Assembly: GCA_903828025.1 (NCBI GenBank)
Contig: CAIKKO010000076.1
Coordinates: 1 to 56,492, forward strand
DNA: 56,492 bases
Source: an uncultured Sphingomonadales bacterium
Lineage (GTDB): Bacteria > Pseudomonadota > Alphaproteobacteria > Sphingomonadales > Sphingomonadaceae
Direction of reading: 5' to 3'
Shown here: positions 1-7,173 of the stretch, one piece after another
How the letters are laid out: each line of letters begins with the position of its first letter
How positions within the stretch are numbered: position 1 is the stretch's first letter
The notes under the pieces: generated by a model
Seen by the model: the letters and a program-made list of their open reading frames with translations, nothing else
Databases searched by the model: none
What the model was told of the DNA's origin: nothing
Position numbers and translations under genes: made by a program

Positions 1-1581
1 ACGATCTTCTACCGGGGTGAGGCGGTGGGCAGCCGCGTGCGCTTCGATACGCGCCTGCTCCTCGCGCACCTCGCCCGGCTCGATCGCCACCACGCCGAGG
101 CGCATGGCGCAGCCGGGATTGCCGCTCGCTTCGATGACTACCTGGGCGAAATGCTGACCGGGGACGTGCAATTCGGGCCTCCCGCAGCGGACAGCGAACC
201 GGACCTCGCCACCGAATGGCATCCCGCCCACCCCACGCGCGAGGAGGCGGTCGACGCCGCGCGGCAGGACGCGCTTTATGCGTTCCCCGAATGCCTTGCC
301 GATGTGCCGGCCGAAGCCCTCGCCGGGCTCGATACCGACAACCTCGAGGGCGAGGATGTCTGGCCTGAGGCTGTCGCGGCCGTGCAGGACCACGCCGAAG
401 AGGCGGCGGGCGAGGCATGGGACAGCGCAGCGCAGGCCCGCCACGCCGCCGTTGATGCGGCGTGCGCCGATGCCCCTCCGTCCGTCCCCGCAAACGGGGC
501 CCCGCCTTGGCGCGAAGCCCCCTTCGAAACCAAGGCGTTCAAAGCCCCCTCAGGACCGTGTCAACCGTGTCAACTTCAGGCGCTTCAACCGGCCCGATCA
601 GAAGATGAAGTCATCCGCGGTGAGCACGCCCTCGTGCGCGGTGACGAGGAAGGTCAGCGCATGGCCGGCACTGTCGAGCACGAGCGAAACCGAATAGACA
701 TCGGTCTGGCCGGTCAGGCCGACCACCAGATCGCCCGCCACCGGGGTGATCGGCACCAGCGTTTCCTTGGTGTTGTCGACAAAGGTGAAGGCCTGATGGC
801 CCGCCAGCGCCGGGTCGGCGTCGATAAAGTGCACGTCGATCTTGTCGCCCTCGGCGTGGCTGAAATCGGTGATCCGGTCGATGTCGAGGCCCTTGAGCTG
901 GCCCAGGCTGCGGAATTCGAACGTGTCGGCACCCGCGCCGCCGGTCATCGTGTCGCTGCCCGCGCCGCCGCCGATCACGTCGTTGCCTGCGCCGCCGACG
1001 ATCACGTCGTTGCCCGCGCCGCCGAACAGCCGGTCGTTGCCGTCGCCGCCGAACAGGTTGTCGTCGCCGGTGCCGCCGACCAGCCGGTCGCTGCCGCCAT
1101 CGCCGATCAGCGTATCGTTGCCCGCGCCGCCCAGCAGCGTGTCACGCCCGGCGAAACCGCGCAGCGTGTCGTCGCTCGCGCCGCCGATGATCTGGTCGTT
1201 GCCGCTCCAGAACAGGGTGTTGAGCGTGGCGGTATCACCGGCGTCGATGGCGGCGTGGACGGCGGCGGCATCGGCCGAAAAGCCTGCGCCGACCGAGATG
1301 ATGTCGCCGCCGAAAACCGAGGCGATGGCATTGATCGTGCCGGTCCACGGCGCGCTGAAGCCGGCCGTCGCCAGAAACGAGAAGCTATCGAGCAGGCTGA
1401 AAGAGTAGGCCATGGCCAGCCCGTCGCTGCTCAATTCAGCGCCTTGCGGCGTGCTGCGCAGCAAGGACGCGAGCAAGTTTGTGTCGAACGCGTTGGTATC
1501 GGTTTCGCCCGCGGCAAGAATGCCCTGATACGTAGCCATGATGGTGATCTCCCTCCGTCAAACGCTTGCGACTGGGTATGA
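1..1581 (+). CDS. Left-truncated hypothetical protein, 3' extent uncertain
   Basis: Frame 1 is open from the window edge to a TGA at 1579-1581, so the start lies outside. The first ~190 codons look like genuine protein: acidic, Ala-rich, beginning with IFYRGEAVGSRVRFDTRLLL, a pattern I associate with short sphingomonad hypothetical proteins. From about position 600 the frame runs entirely antisense to the RTX gene (598-1539), and the translation becomes low-complexity Arg/Ala/Val text, which is what GC-rich RTX repeats give on the opposite strand. The real protein therefore probably once ended near 560-600, and the rest is read-through, perhaps after loss of the original stop or a frameshift. 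No function can be assigned. I am confident that the edge belongs to a gene and unsure of its end. Confidence 0.4.
   Translation, partial: TIFYRGEAVGSRVRFDTRLLLAHLARLDRHHAEAHGAAGIAARFDDYLGEMLTGDVQFGPPAADSEPDLATEWHPAHPTREEAVDAARQDALYAFPECLADVPAEALAGLDTDNLEGEDVWPEAVAAVQDHAEEAAGEAWDSAAQARHAAVDAACADAPPSVPANGAPPWREAPFETKAFKAPSGPCQPCQLQALQPARSEDEVIRGEHALVRGDEEGQRMAGTVEHERNRIDIGLAGQADHQIARHRGDRHQRFLGVVDKGEGLMARQRRVGVDKVHVDLVALGVAEIGDPVDVEALELAQAAEFERVGTRAAGHRVAARAAADHVVACAADDHVVARAAEQPVVAVAAEQVVVAGAADQPVAAAIADQRIVARAAQQRVTPGETAQRVVARAADDLVVAAPEQGVERGGITGVDGGVDGGGIGRKACADRDDVAAENRGDGIDRAGPRRAEAGRRQKREAIEQAERVGHGQPVAAQFSALRRAAQQGREQVCVERVGIGFARGKNALIRSHDGDLPPSNACDWV
598..1539 (-). CDS. RTX-type calcium-binding protein, likely type I secretion substrate
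   Basis: 313 residues. The N-terminal ~115 residues carry no Sec signal and no domain I recognise. Residues ~115-205 hold about nine tandem RTX nonapeptides of the GGxGxDxLx type (for example GGAGNDTLIG, GGDGNDRLFG, GGAGNDVIVG), which bind Ca2+ in a parallel beta-roll. The C-terminal ~100 residues contain the TDFSHAEGDKID motif and end in LTADDFIF, as is usual for uncleaved C-terminal type I secretion signals. The ATG at 1539 is preceded by a strong GGAGGGAG site. The matching exporter is probably the TolC/HlyD/ABC operon at 49.8-54.7 kb, and a second RTX protein lies at 46.3 kb. No protease, lipase or glycosidase motif is seen, so the role of the N-terminal part is unknown. Confidence 0.85.
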   Translation of the reverse strand: MATYQGILAAGETDTNAFDTNLLASLLRSTPQGAELSSDGLAMAYSFSLLDSFSFLATAGFSAPWTGTINAIASVFGGDIISVGAGFSADAAAVHAAIDAGDTATLNTLFWSGNDQIIGGASDDTLRGFAGRDTLLGGAGNDTLIGDGGSDRLVGGTGDDNLFGGDGNDRLFGGAGNDVIVGGAGNDVIGGGAGSDTMTGGAGADTFEFRSLGQLKGLDIDRITDFSHAEGDKIDVHFIDADPALAGHQAFTFVDNTKETLVPITPVAGDLVVGLTGQTDVYSVSLVLDSAGHALTFLVTAHEGVLTADDFIF

Positions 1582-1848
1582 ACGCGGGCGCGCCTGAGTC
1601 AATGCAGTGTCAGGGTGGTGGTAGGGCGACCGGATCTGCCGTCCTGTTCTGGACCGGCGGGCGCAGCACGCGTTAACATGGGCGGCTCAAGCTGGTTGCC
1701 CGATGGGGGCGGTGGAGCGCATTCTTGGGAGTGTAATCAAGAGGTCACCGAGGTGCAACAAACCCGCCCTAGGCCTGAACCAGTGATGAACGAATGGACT
1801 GTGCACAGATCCGAAACGGGCACGTTCGAGGAGGGGCGGGGGATCGCG

Positions 1849-2586
1849 ATGTCACGCAAAGCGACCATTCTGCTTTACGAAACCAATGTCACGATCTTGC
1901 GCATGATGACCTTCAACCTCGAGATGGAGGGCTTTGCCGTCGTCGAGGCGGACCAGCCTGCCGAGGTGATGAAGCAGATTGCCGAACAGGATATCGACCT
2001 GATCCTGCTCAACTGGGCCGACCAGAGCGAAAGCTGCCTCGATTTGTGCCGCAACGTGCGGCGGACCGAGCCGGTGACGTACACGCCGATCGTGATCGTG
2101 TCCGCCCCGCGCGACGAGCGCGACCGGCTGACCGCCTATGATGCGGGGGCGGACGATTTCATGGTCAAGCCGTTCTCGCTGCCCGAATTGCTCGCCCGCA
2201 TTCGCGCGATCCTGCGCCGCACTTCGCCGGCCATCGGCGGCCGGGTGATCCGCGTGGCCGGGGTCGAGATGGATATCGACAACGGCGCGGTGAAGCGCGA
2301 CGGGACCGATATCCGGCTCAGCCTGATCGAGTTCAAGATCCTGCGCTATCTCATGGAAAATTCAGGAAAAGTGCGCACCCGCGAGCAGATCCGCAACGCG
2401 GTCTGGGGCCGCGACAGCCAGATCGAGATCCGCGCGGTCGATGTGCGGATCACCCGGCTGCGCCGCCGCCTCAACATGGATACCCACCCCGACGTGATCC
2501 GCACGGTGCGCTCGGTGGGCTATGCGCTGGGCGATCAGCAGGCGCGCACCCGGCCCGAGCCGCGCTACGACGGCGCGGAAACCTGA
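1849..2586 (+). CDS. OmpR/PhoB-family response regulator with degenerate receiver
   Basis: 245 residues: a receiver domain (about 5-120) followed by a winged-helix Trans_reg_C domain (about 140-230, with RLSLIEFKILRYLMENSGKV and VDVRITRLRRRL). The receiver keeps its fold and the conserved Lys (DDFMVKPF) but has lost the chemistry. The phosphoacceptor Asp is Asn55 (LILLNWADQS), the acidic pair is Glu11-Thr12, and the conserved Thr/Ser switch position is Ser (IVIVSAP). It probably binds DNA without phosphorylation, as atypical regulators such as HP1043 and ChxR do. I chose the ATG at 1849, which follows GAGGAGGGG; the frame is open further upstream but gives no domain. No histidine kinase gene is adjacent. 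Targets cannot be read from the sequence; the secretion and fibre genes nearby are candidates only. Confidence 0.9.
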   Translation: MSRKATILLYETNVTILRMMTFNLEMEGFAVVEADQPAEVMKQIAEQDIDLILLNWADQSESCLDLCRNVRRTEPVTYTPIVIVSAPRDERDRLTAYDAGADDFMVKPFSLPELLARIRAILRRTSPAIGGRVIRVAGVEMDIDNGAVKRDGTDIRLSLIEFKILRYLMENSGKVRTREQIRNAVWGRDSQIEIRAVDVRITRLRRRLNMDTHPDVIRTVRSVGYALGDQQARTRPEPRYDGAET

Positions 2587-2607
2587 GCGACCGCTTCAGC
2601 GCGGGGG

Positions 2608-3249
2608 TCAGGGCGTGGTGAGGCGGCCGATCGTGTCGCGGTCGAGCGTGCCGCTGGGCGAGATGCCGGTGCTGGACTGAAAGTCGCGGATCGCTTGGGC
2701 CAAGGTGTCCGGATTCTGAGCATCGGCGGTGCTGGCGAGGAAGTGCAGCGCGACCAGCCGCTCGACAATCCGCTGAACCGTCGCGCTATCAAGCGCGCCC
2801 GATCCGGCAGGCAGGGCTGCGGCGGCGGGGGTCGTGACGGGAGCTGCGGGCGAAGGCGGGTCAGGGTCCGGGCGGTGCATCGCGGGCGGCGGAGCATCGG
2901 GCACATCGCCTTCGATGCCGGGCACGGCAGCAGCCGGGGCGTCGGGGAGCGGCGCGGGCCAACCGCCGTTGGCATCGGCATCATGCGGTGCGGGCGCGGC
3001 AGGCTGGGGTGCGGGCTGGGGCTCCGGTTGCGGGCTGGGTTCAGGCGGCCAGCCGGTAACGACAGGCTCCGACGGGGCATTCTGGTCCGGCGTGTCGGTA
3101 GCGGAGATGGCCGGGGTTGTCGCAGCAGTCTGGGCTTGCGCCAAGCCGCCGTGCGGCCACAGCAGCATGGCCAGCATCACACCCCGAGCCGCGCGGGGCC
3201 ACCATCGGTTCGGATCACATCGTAACAGGGCAGGCCCGGCCGAAATCAA
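2608..3249 (-). CDS. Exported proline-rich protein with C-terminal peptidoglycan-binding-like domain
   Basis: 213 residues. After a basic start there is a hydrophobic signal segment (VMLAMLLWPHGGLAQA) and then a ~100-residue Pro/Ala-rich linker with PEP repeats, suited to spanning the periplasm or wall. The last ~60 residues (TVQRIVERL... AIRDFQSSTGISPSG... TIGRLTTP) resemble the PG_binding_1 three-helix fold. The gene is last in the minus-strand series that includes the CsgG-like lipoprotein, which suggests it could dock or space a surface structure at the peptidoglycan. It faces the response regulator tail to tail, 21 bases apart. The domain call rests on pattern only, and the start is uncertain because downstream in-frame starts exist. 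Confidence 0.65.
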   Translation of the reverse strand: MISAGPALLRCDPNRWWPRAARGVMLAMLLWPHGGLAQAQTAATTPAISATDTPDQNAPSEPVVTGWPPEPSPQPEPQPAPQPAAPAPHDADANGGWPAPLPDAPAAAVPGIEGDVPDAPPPAMHRPDPDPPSPAAPVTTPAAAALPAGSGALDSATVQRIVERLVALHFLASTADAQNPDTLAQAIRDFQSSTGISPSGTLDRDTIGRLTTP

Positions 3250-3277
3250 TGGTTGCCAAAATCAATGCTTGCCAAAA

Positions 3278-3613
3278 TCAGTTCTTAAACGTGCCGTTGG
3301 ACGTGACGGTGCCGCTGTTCGAGCCGCTGATCGTGTTGCCGTTGATCGAGTTGGAGTTGCCGGTGATCTGGTTGTAGACGCAGTACCCGCAGGAGCTGAT
3401 CGAGCGGTACATCGTGGTGACCGAATTGCCGATGGTGGCGGCCTGCGCGTTGGCGTCTTCAAGCTGGTGCAACTGGGCGGAGGCAATCGCAGCACCGTGG
3501 CCGCCGTTGCTGCCCATTGTCGCCCATGCCGAAGTCGACTGCCCGGCCTGTGCCGATTGCGCCATCATGCCTGCCGCGACGGTCAGTGCCACGGCGATTT
3601 TGCGGATGTTCAT
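3278..3613 (-). CDS. Small exported Asn/Ser/Gly-rich protein (HfaA/curlin-like candidate)
   Basis: 111 residues with a clear Sec signal (AVALTVAAGMMAQSAQA, cleavage near residue 23). The mature protein holds a CGYC pair and a C-terminal stretch of alternating polar residues (ITGNSNSINGNTISGSNSG, then TVTSNGTFKN). Such regular N/S/G/T spacing is typical of beta-solenoid or amyloid-type fibre subunits such as curlins and the holdfast-anchor protein HfaA, although the canonical SxxxxxGxxNxAxxxQ curlin repeat is absent. It lies 25 bases after the 3639-4118 gene, whose C-terminus has the same texture, so the two probably form one unit. A minor subunit or nucleator is the best guess. It could also be a free secreted protein. 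Confidence 0.6.
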   Translation of the reverse strand: MNIRKIAVALTVAAGMMAQSAQAGQSTSAWATMGSNGGHGAAIASAQLHQLEDANAQAATIGNSVTTMYRSISSCGYCVYNQITGNSNSINGNTISGSNSGTVTSNGTFKN

Positions 3614-3638
3614 GGCTCGATACCCCGTTCTGTTGGCT

Positions 3639-4118
3639 TCACTTGCCGGTGGTGTGGATCGAAATGGTATTCGACATACCCGTCGCGCTGATGGATTGCG
3701 ACATGTTTGTGCCGGTCAGTGTCCCGCCGCTGACTTTGCCGTTGGTGGTGACGGTTCCGGTGTTGTCGCCCTTGACGTTCACGCCGGTGACCGAGGCTTG
3801 ATAGGTGATGCTCGCGGGATCGCCGTTCACGTTCAGATTGGCGTCGCTGATGCTGTAGGTTGAGGAGGCCCCTTGCGCGGTCAGCGTACCGGCGCTGTTG
3901 CTGGTCCCGGTCGCGGTGGGATTGGTGACGATGCCGTTGAGTGTCACCTGCCCGGAGTTGGTGGATGAGAGATTGCTGTCACCCGTCTGGTTGAGCGTCA
4001 GGCTGCTCTGGGCGCGGGCCGGGCTGGCAGCGATCAGCGCCAGGGCGCAGGCCCCCAGCAGAGCGCGATTCCGACACGCGGTTGGCGATTCGCTCGTTCG
4101 TGTTGCCATCATGCGCAT
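3639..4118 (-). CDS. Exported beta-repeat protein, likely fibre subunit
   Basis: 159 residues. The signal peptide is LLGACALALIAASPARA. The mature part is almost entirely short beta-strand-prone units rich in Thr, Ser, Asn and Gly (LTLNQTGDSNLSSTNSG, GDNTGTVTTNGKVSGG, GMSNTISIHTTGK). The phrase NxGxVTxNGxVxG recurs in this protein, in the 3278-3613 product and in the 515-residue repeat protein upstream (SGNVTTNGTITG), which ties the three into one family of exported surface proteins. I chose the ATG at 4118 because GGAG stands 7 bases before it. The gene lies behind a terminator hairpin (4155-4182) that follows the 515-residue gene, so it may be expressed at a lower level or from its own promoter. 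Confidence 0.65.
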   Translation of the reverse strand: MRMMATRTSESPTACRNRALLGACALALIAASPARAQSSLTLNQTGDSNLSSTNSGQVTLNGIVTNPTATGTSNSAGTLTAQGASSTYSISDANLNVNGDPASITYQASVTGVNVKGDNTGTVTTNGKVSGGTLTGTNMSQSISATGMSNTISIHTTGK

Positions 4119-4154
4119 CCTGAATCTCCGCTGAACCAGAGGGTTCCCAAATCA

Positions 4155-4182
4155 GAAAAGGAGAGGCCAGCGGCCTCTCCTT
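4155..4182 (-). terminator. Rho-independent terminator after the 515-residue repeat gene
   Basis: A perfect 11-bp stem (4158-4168 with 4172-4182, arm GGAGAGGCC) closes a 3-base loop and, read on the minus strand, is followed by TTTT. It sits ~55 bases past the stop of the gene at 4237-5784. It could separate a highly expressed major subunit from the genes downstream. Confidence 0.8.
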
Positions 4183-4236
4183 CCCCGAAACACACAAACT
4201 GGGCCGGGCGCAAGGCCCGGCCAGCCGATAGTCTGC

Positions 4237-5784
4237 TTACTTGATCGAGGTCTGCGTAAGGCTGATCGAAGCCGATGCGCCGACCGCAGCGGTCGAGATC
4301 GAGTTCTGGTAGCCGCCGCCGATGATCGGGGTGGTGTTGCCGGTGTTGACCGCGACAACGCCAGCGTTGGTCGAGGTAGCACCGAGCGTGGTGGCAACGA
4401 ACGCGTTCGCATCCGCACCAGTCGCGCCGTTGTACGACGTGTCGGTGAAGCTGATCGAAGCCGAGCTGCCGACGCCGGCCACGCTGACCGAGTTGCCGTA
4501 ACCGATCGATTCGATGTCCGCGCCGGTGATCGTGCCGTTCGTGGTGACGTTGCCCGAGTTGTTCGACGTCGACGACAGAGCCGTCAGAGCCGGGCCATTG
4601 GTGATCGCCGACGAGCCGGTGTAGTCAACCGCCGTGGTGCTGATCGAAGCCGACGAACCAACCGCCGCAACCGAAACCGAGTTCGAGTTGCCGTCCGGGA
4701 TCAGCACCGAATTGTCGAGGTTGGTGCTGTTGGTGACATCAGCGAGGTTCAGCGACTGCGTGGCGACCAGAGTGCCGCCCGTGACCGTCGGGGTGAGCGT
4801 GTTGGCCGTACCGGCATCACCATACGAGTTGGTGCTGTCGGAGAACGAAGCCGACGAACCGACCGCAGCAACCGAGATCGAGTTGCCGTTGCCGGTTTCG
4901 ATCTGGGCATCGGGAACCGTGGCAGCGGTCGCTGCGTCAGCGCCGCCGACATAGACCGTGCCGGTGGAGGCGTTGGTCGAGGTGATGTTGAGATCGCCCG
5001 CGGTCGTGTCGAAGCCCGAGGTGACAGCGCCGCCATCGATTGCAGTGGACGAGAGCGAGAACGAAGCCGACGAACCGACGCCTGCGACCGAGATCGAGTT
5101 GGCGTTGCCACCCTGGATGTCCGCGCCGGCAATGCCGTTCGCGAGGTTGACAGTCACGGTGCCGATGTTGCCGCCGGTGCCGGCGGTCAGATCGGTGATG
5201 TCGCCGGTTGCGGTGTCGCCGTCACCCGACTGGATGGTGCCGCCGGTGAAGCCGGTGATGCCCGAGGTGTTGTCCGTGGGGGTCCCTGCAACCTTAGCCG
5301 ACTGCTCGGAGCTGACCGAGCCCGAGAACGAAGCCGACGAACCGACCGCTGCGAGCGAGATCGAGTTGCCGTTGCCGCCGCCGATCACGGCGCTGGTCGC
5401 GATGTCGTTGGTGTTGAGAACGGCCGAGTCGTTGCCGGCAGTAACCGACAGAGCGCCGGTTGCGGTGGCCGCGCCGGTCATGCCAGCGGTGCCGCTGGCA
5501 GCCGTCGAGGTGAACGAGAACGAAGCGCTGGCGCCAACGGCCGCACCCGAGATCGAGTTCTTGAAGCCGCCAACGATCGACGCGCCGTCGATGCCGGTGG
5601 TGGCGCCTGCGCTGGTGCCGTCGAGAGTGACGGTGGCATCGCCAGCCGTACCGCTCGAGTTGGTTGCGATCACGGTTGCGTCGCTGAGCGCCCAGGTGTC
5701 AGCGACCTGAGCGTGCGCCGACGTGCTGGCGAAAATTGCGGTGGCGGCGAGAAGCGCTGCCTTGGTGAGATTGAGCTTGGTCAC
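4237..5784 (-). CDS. Exported repeat protein with seven NS(I/V)SxAxVGxSAS repeats, putative fibre subunit or adhesin
   Basis: 515 residues with a typical signal peptide ending ASTSAHAQ. The mature protein is built from seven copies of a repeat whose core is G-x-x-N-S-(I/V)-S-x-A-(A/G)-V-G-(A/S)-S-A-S-(F/I)-S. The core Asn falls at residues 76, 140, 229, 301, 368, 431 and 494, spaced 63-89 residues apart with Thr/Asn/Gly-rich filler. The last copy ends the protein, as in beta-solenoid fibres. There are no cysteines and no enzyme motif. The next gene upstream encodes a CsgG/HfaB-like channel, so secretion through it as an amyloid-like or HfaD-like surface protein is the natural inference. Translation starts at a GTG (5782-5784) behind a GGGG site. 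I do not know a characterised relative with this exact repeat. Confidence 0.75.
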   Translation of the reverse strand: MTKLNLTKAALLAATAIFASTSAHAQVADTWALSDATVIATNSSGTAGDATVTLDGTSAGATTGIDGASIVGGFKNSISGAAVGASASFSFTSTAASGTAGMTGAATATGALSVTAGNDSAVLNTNDIATSAVIGGGNGNSISLAAVGSSASFSGSVSSEQSAKVAGTPTDNTSGITGFTGGTIQSGDGDTATGDITDLTAGTGGNIGTVTVNLANGIAGADIQGGNANSISVAGVGSSASFSLSSTAIDGGAVTSGFDTTAGDLNITSTNASTGTVYVGGADAATAATVPDAQIETGNGNSISVAAVGSSASFSDSTNSYGDAGTANTLTPTVTGGTLVATQSLNLADVTNSTNLDNSVLIPDGNSNSVSVAAVGSSASISTTAVDYTGSSAITNGPALTALSSTSNNSGNVTTNGTITGADIESIGYGNSVSVAGVGSSASISFTDTSYNGATGADANAFVATTLGATSTNAGVVAVNTGNTTPIIGGGYQNSISTAAVGASASISLTQTSIK

Positions 5785-5966
5785 GTTTGAACCCCTATAT
5801 CTTTAGTTTATATCCCGTTGCTAGACCCGCAGGTGCTAACACGAGCGCTTTGGCGGCGTTCCTTGAAACAATGGTGACTCTTTGAAGAATGAGGGGTATT
5901 TTAACCTTCTTCATTTTGTCACATTGTCCCGAAACTGTATGCGTTCGGGGGTGCTGCCAGCCGCTA

Positions 5967-7004
5967 TCAGGGCTTCTGCGACTTTTGGGAATCGCTGTAA
6001 GGCGTTGGTATCGCCTGCGGATTCGGCTGCGCGGGCGGGGCCTGGCGCAGCGGTGCCGGGGCCGGAGCGGGTTGTGCCGGAGCGCGTTCGGGGGCCGGTT
6101 CAGCCCGGCGCGTCCCTTTCAACACCTCAACCATACGGCGACAATCGTCGGGCACGATGGGCATGGAGGCAAGAACATCGGCAACGGCCAGCGCAATGAC
6201 GTCGCGAGTCGCTTCCTGCAGGCGCTGCTGATCGGAAAAGCCGATCGTGCCGGTCACCAAAGTGCCGTTGCCCTTGCCCACGATCTTGGCGATGCCGACG
6301 CCGCCTTCCTCATAATAGACGCGGCGGTTGAGCGAGCTGATCGCCATCGTCATGCGATCACCAGGCCGATACATTTCGGCCGATATTTCAAGGCTCGCGC
6401 CGCGCAGCGTGTAATAAGGGCCGATCCCGCCCACGCGCACGTCGGCATCCGGCCCGCCGAGAAAGTCGAGCGCGGTGAACGCGGTCGAGATGATGAAATT
6501 GGGCACGCGGGTTTGCTGCTGGGCGGAGAGCGCCTGATCGAGGTTGGGCCCGCCAAACTGGCGCAGCGCGCGCTCGGTGTTGAGCTCGTAATAGTTCATC
6601 GAGAGCCCGCCTGAACGGATCACCGCCTCCGACGCCCAGATCGCCGCGGTGCCTTGGGGCAGGAACGAGCCGGTTGCGCCTTCGTAGCCATAGGATGACT
6701 TGCCCGTCCCGTCGGAATGGACCGCGATGCCGAACCGGATGCGGTTGAGCGCATGGCTGTCGTGCATGCACTGCAAGGCGCGCATGATCGGCTCGCTCGG
6801 CGTGCTCTGCGTGGGCGGGGGCGGCTCGGACACTGTGATATGCTTGGCACCGGGCATGGGTACGCATCCAGCCAGCGGCAGCGCCGCGAGCGTCGCCAGC
6901 AGCGCGACGCGCAGGATCCGGGGAGCAAGCGTCTGGCGCAGACTCCCGGTGCGTTGGTCCACTGCCGACGAGTGGGGCGCGCGCTTGCCGATAAGGGTAT
7001 CCAT
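5967..7004 (-). CDS. CsgG/HfaB-family outer-membrane secretion lipoprotein
   Basis: 345 residues from the ATG at 7004. A lipobox LAGC ends at Cys47 after a hydrophobic segment (VALLATLAALP), indicating a lipoprotein. The region from about 150 to 300 follows the CsgG layout: a strand pair (VPNFIISTAFTALDF), a Gly-rich turn (GGIGPYYTLRGASLEI), a segment ending VYYEEGGVG, and a C-terminal helix (VIALAVADVLASM). CsgG forms the outer-membrane pore of curli secretion, and HfaB is its holdfast-anchor relative. A Pro/Ala-rich, probably disordered tail of ~60 residues is unusual. A GTG at 7022 is an alternative start. The repeat proteins downstream on the same strand are the likely cargo. The family call comes from pattern matching and was not checked by a profile search. 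Confidence 0.65.
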   Translation of the reverse strand: MDTLIGKRAPHSSAVDQRTGSLRQTLAPRILRVALLATLAALPLAGCVPMPGAKHITVSEPPPPTQSTPSEPIMRALQCMHDSHALNRIRFGIAVHSDGTGKSSYGYEGATGSFLPQGTAAIWASEAVIRSGGLSMNYYELNTERALRQFGGPNLDQALSAQQQTRVPNFIISTAFTALDFLGGPDADVRVGGIGPYYTLRGASLEISAEMYRPGDRMTMAISSLNRRVYYEEGGVGIAKIVGKGNGTLVTGTIGFSDQQRLQEATRDVIALAVADVLASMPIVPDDCRRMVEVLKGTRRAEPAPERAPAQPAPAPAPLRQAPPAQPNPQAIPTPYSDSQKSQKP

Positions 7005-7173
7005 GGCGTTGATCTGACTCACTTATGTTGAAGTTCGGTGTCCTGCCCCCATTAAGGACATCCGTGTCGTATCGGCTTATAGTCGTGACAAGCGTGCAAG
7101 TTCACTCTGAAATTCACGCGGCAGTTCCAAACTGGGCCGCACCAACGCCGGTTGCCCCCGCACCGGTTCCCAT

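Noticed and set aside
5885..5925. Terminator hairpin between the CsgG-like gene and the repeat gene
   Set aside because: GAAGAA and TTCTTC can pair, but the stem is short, interrupted and lacks a T-run on the transcribed strand.
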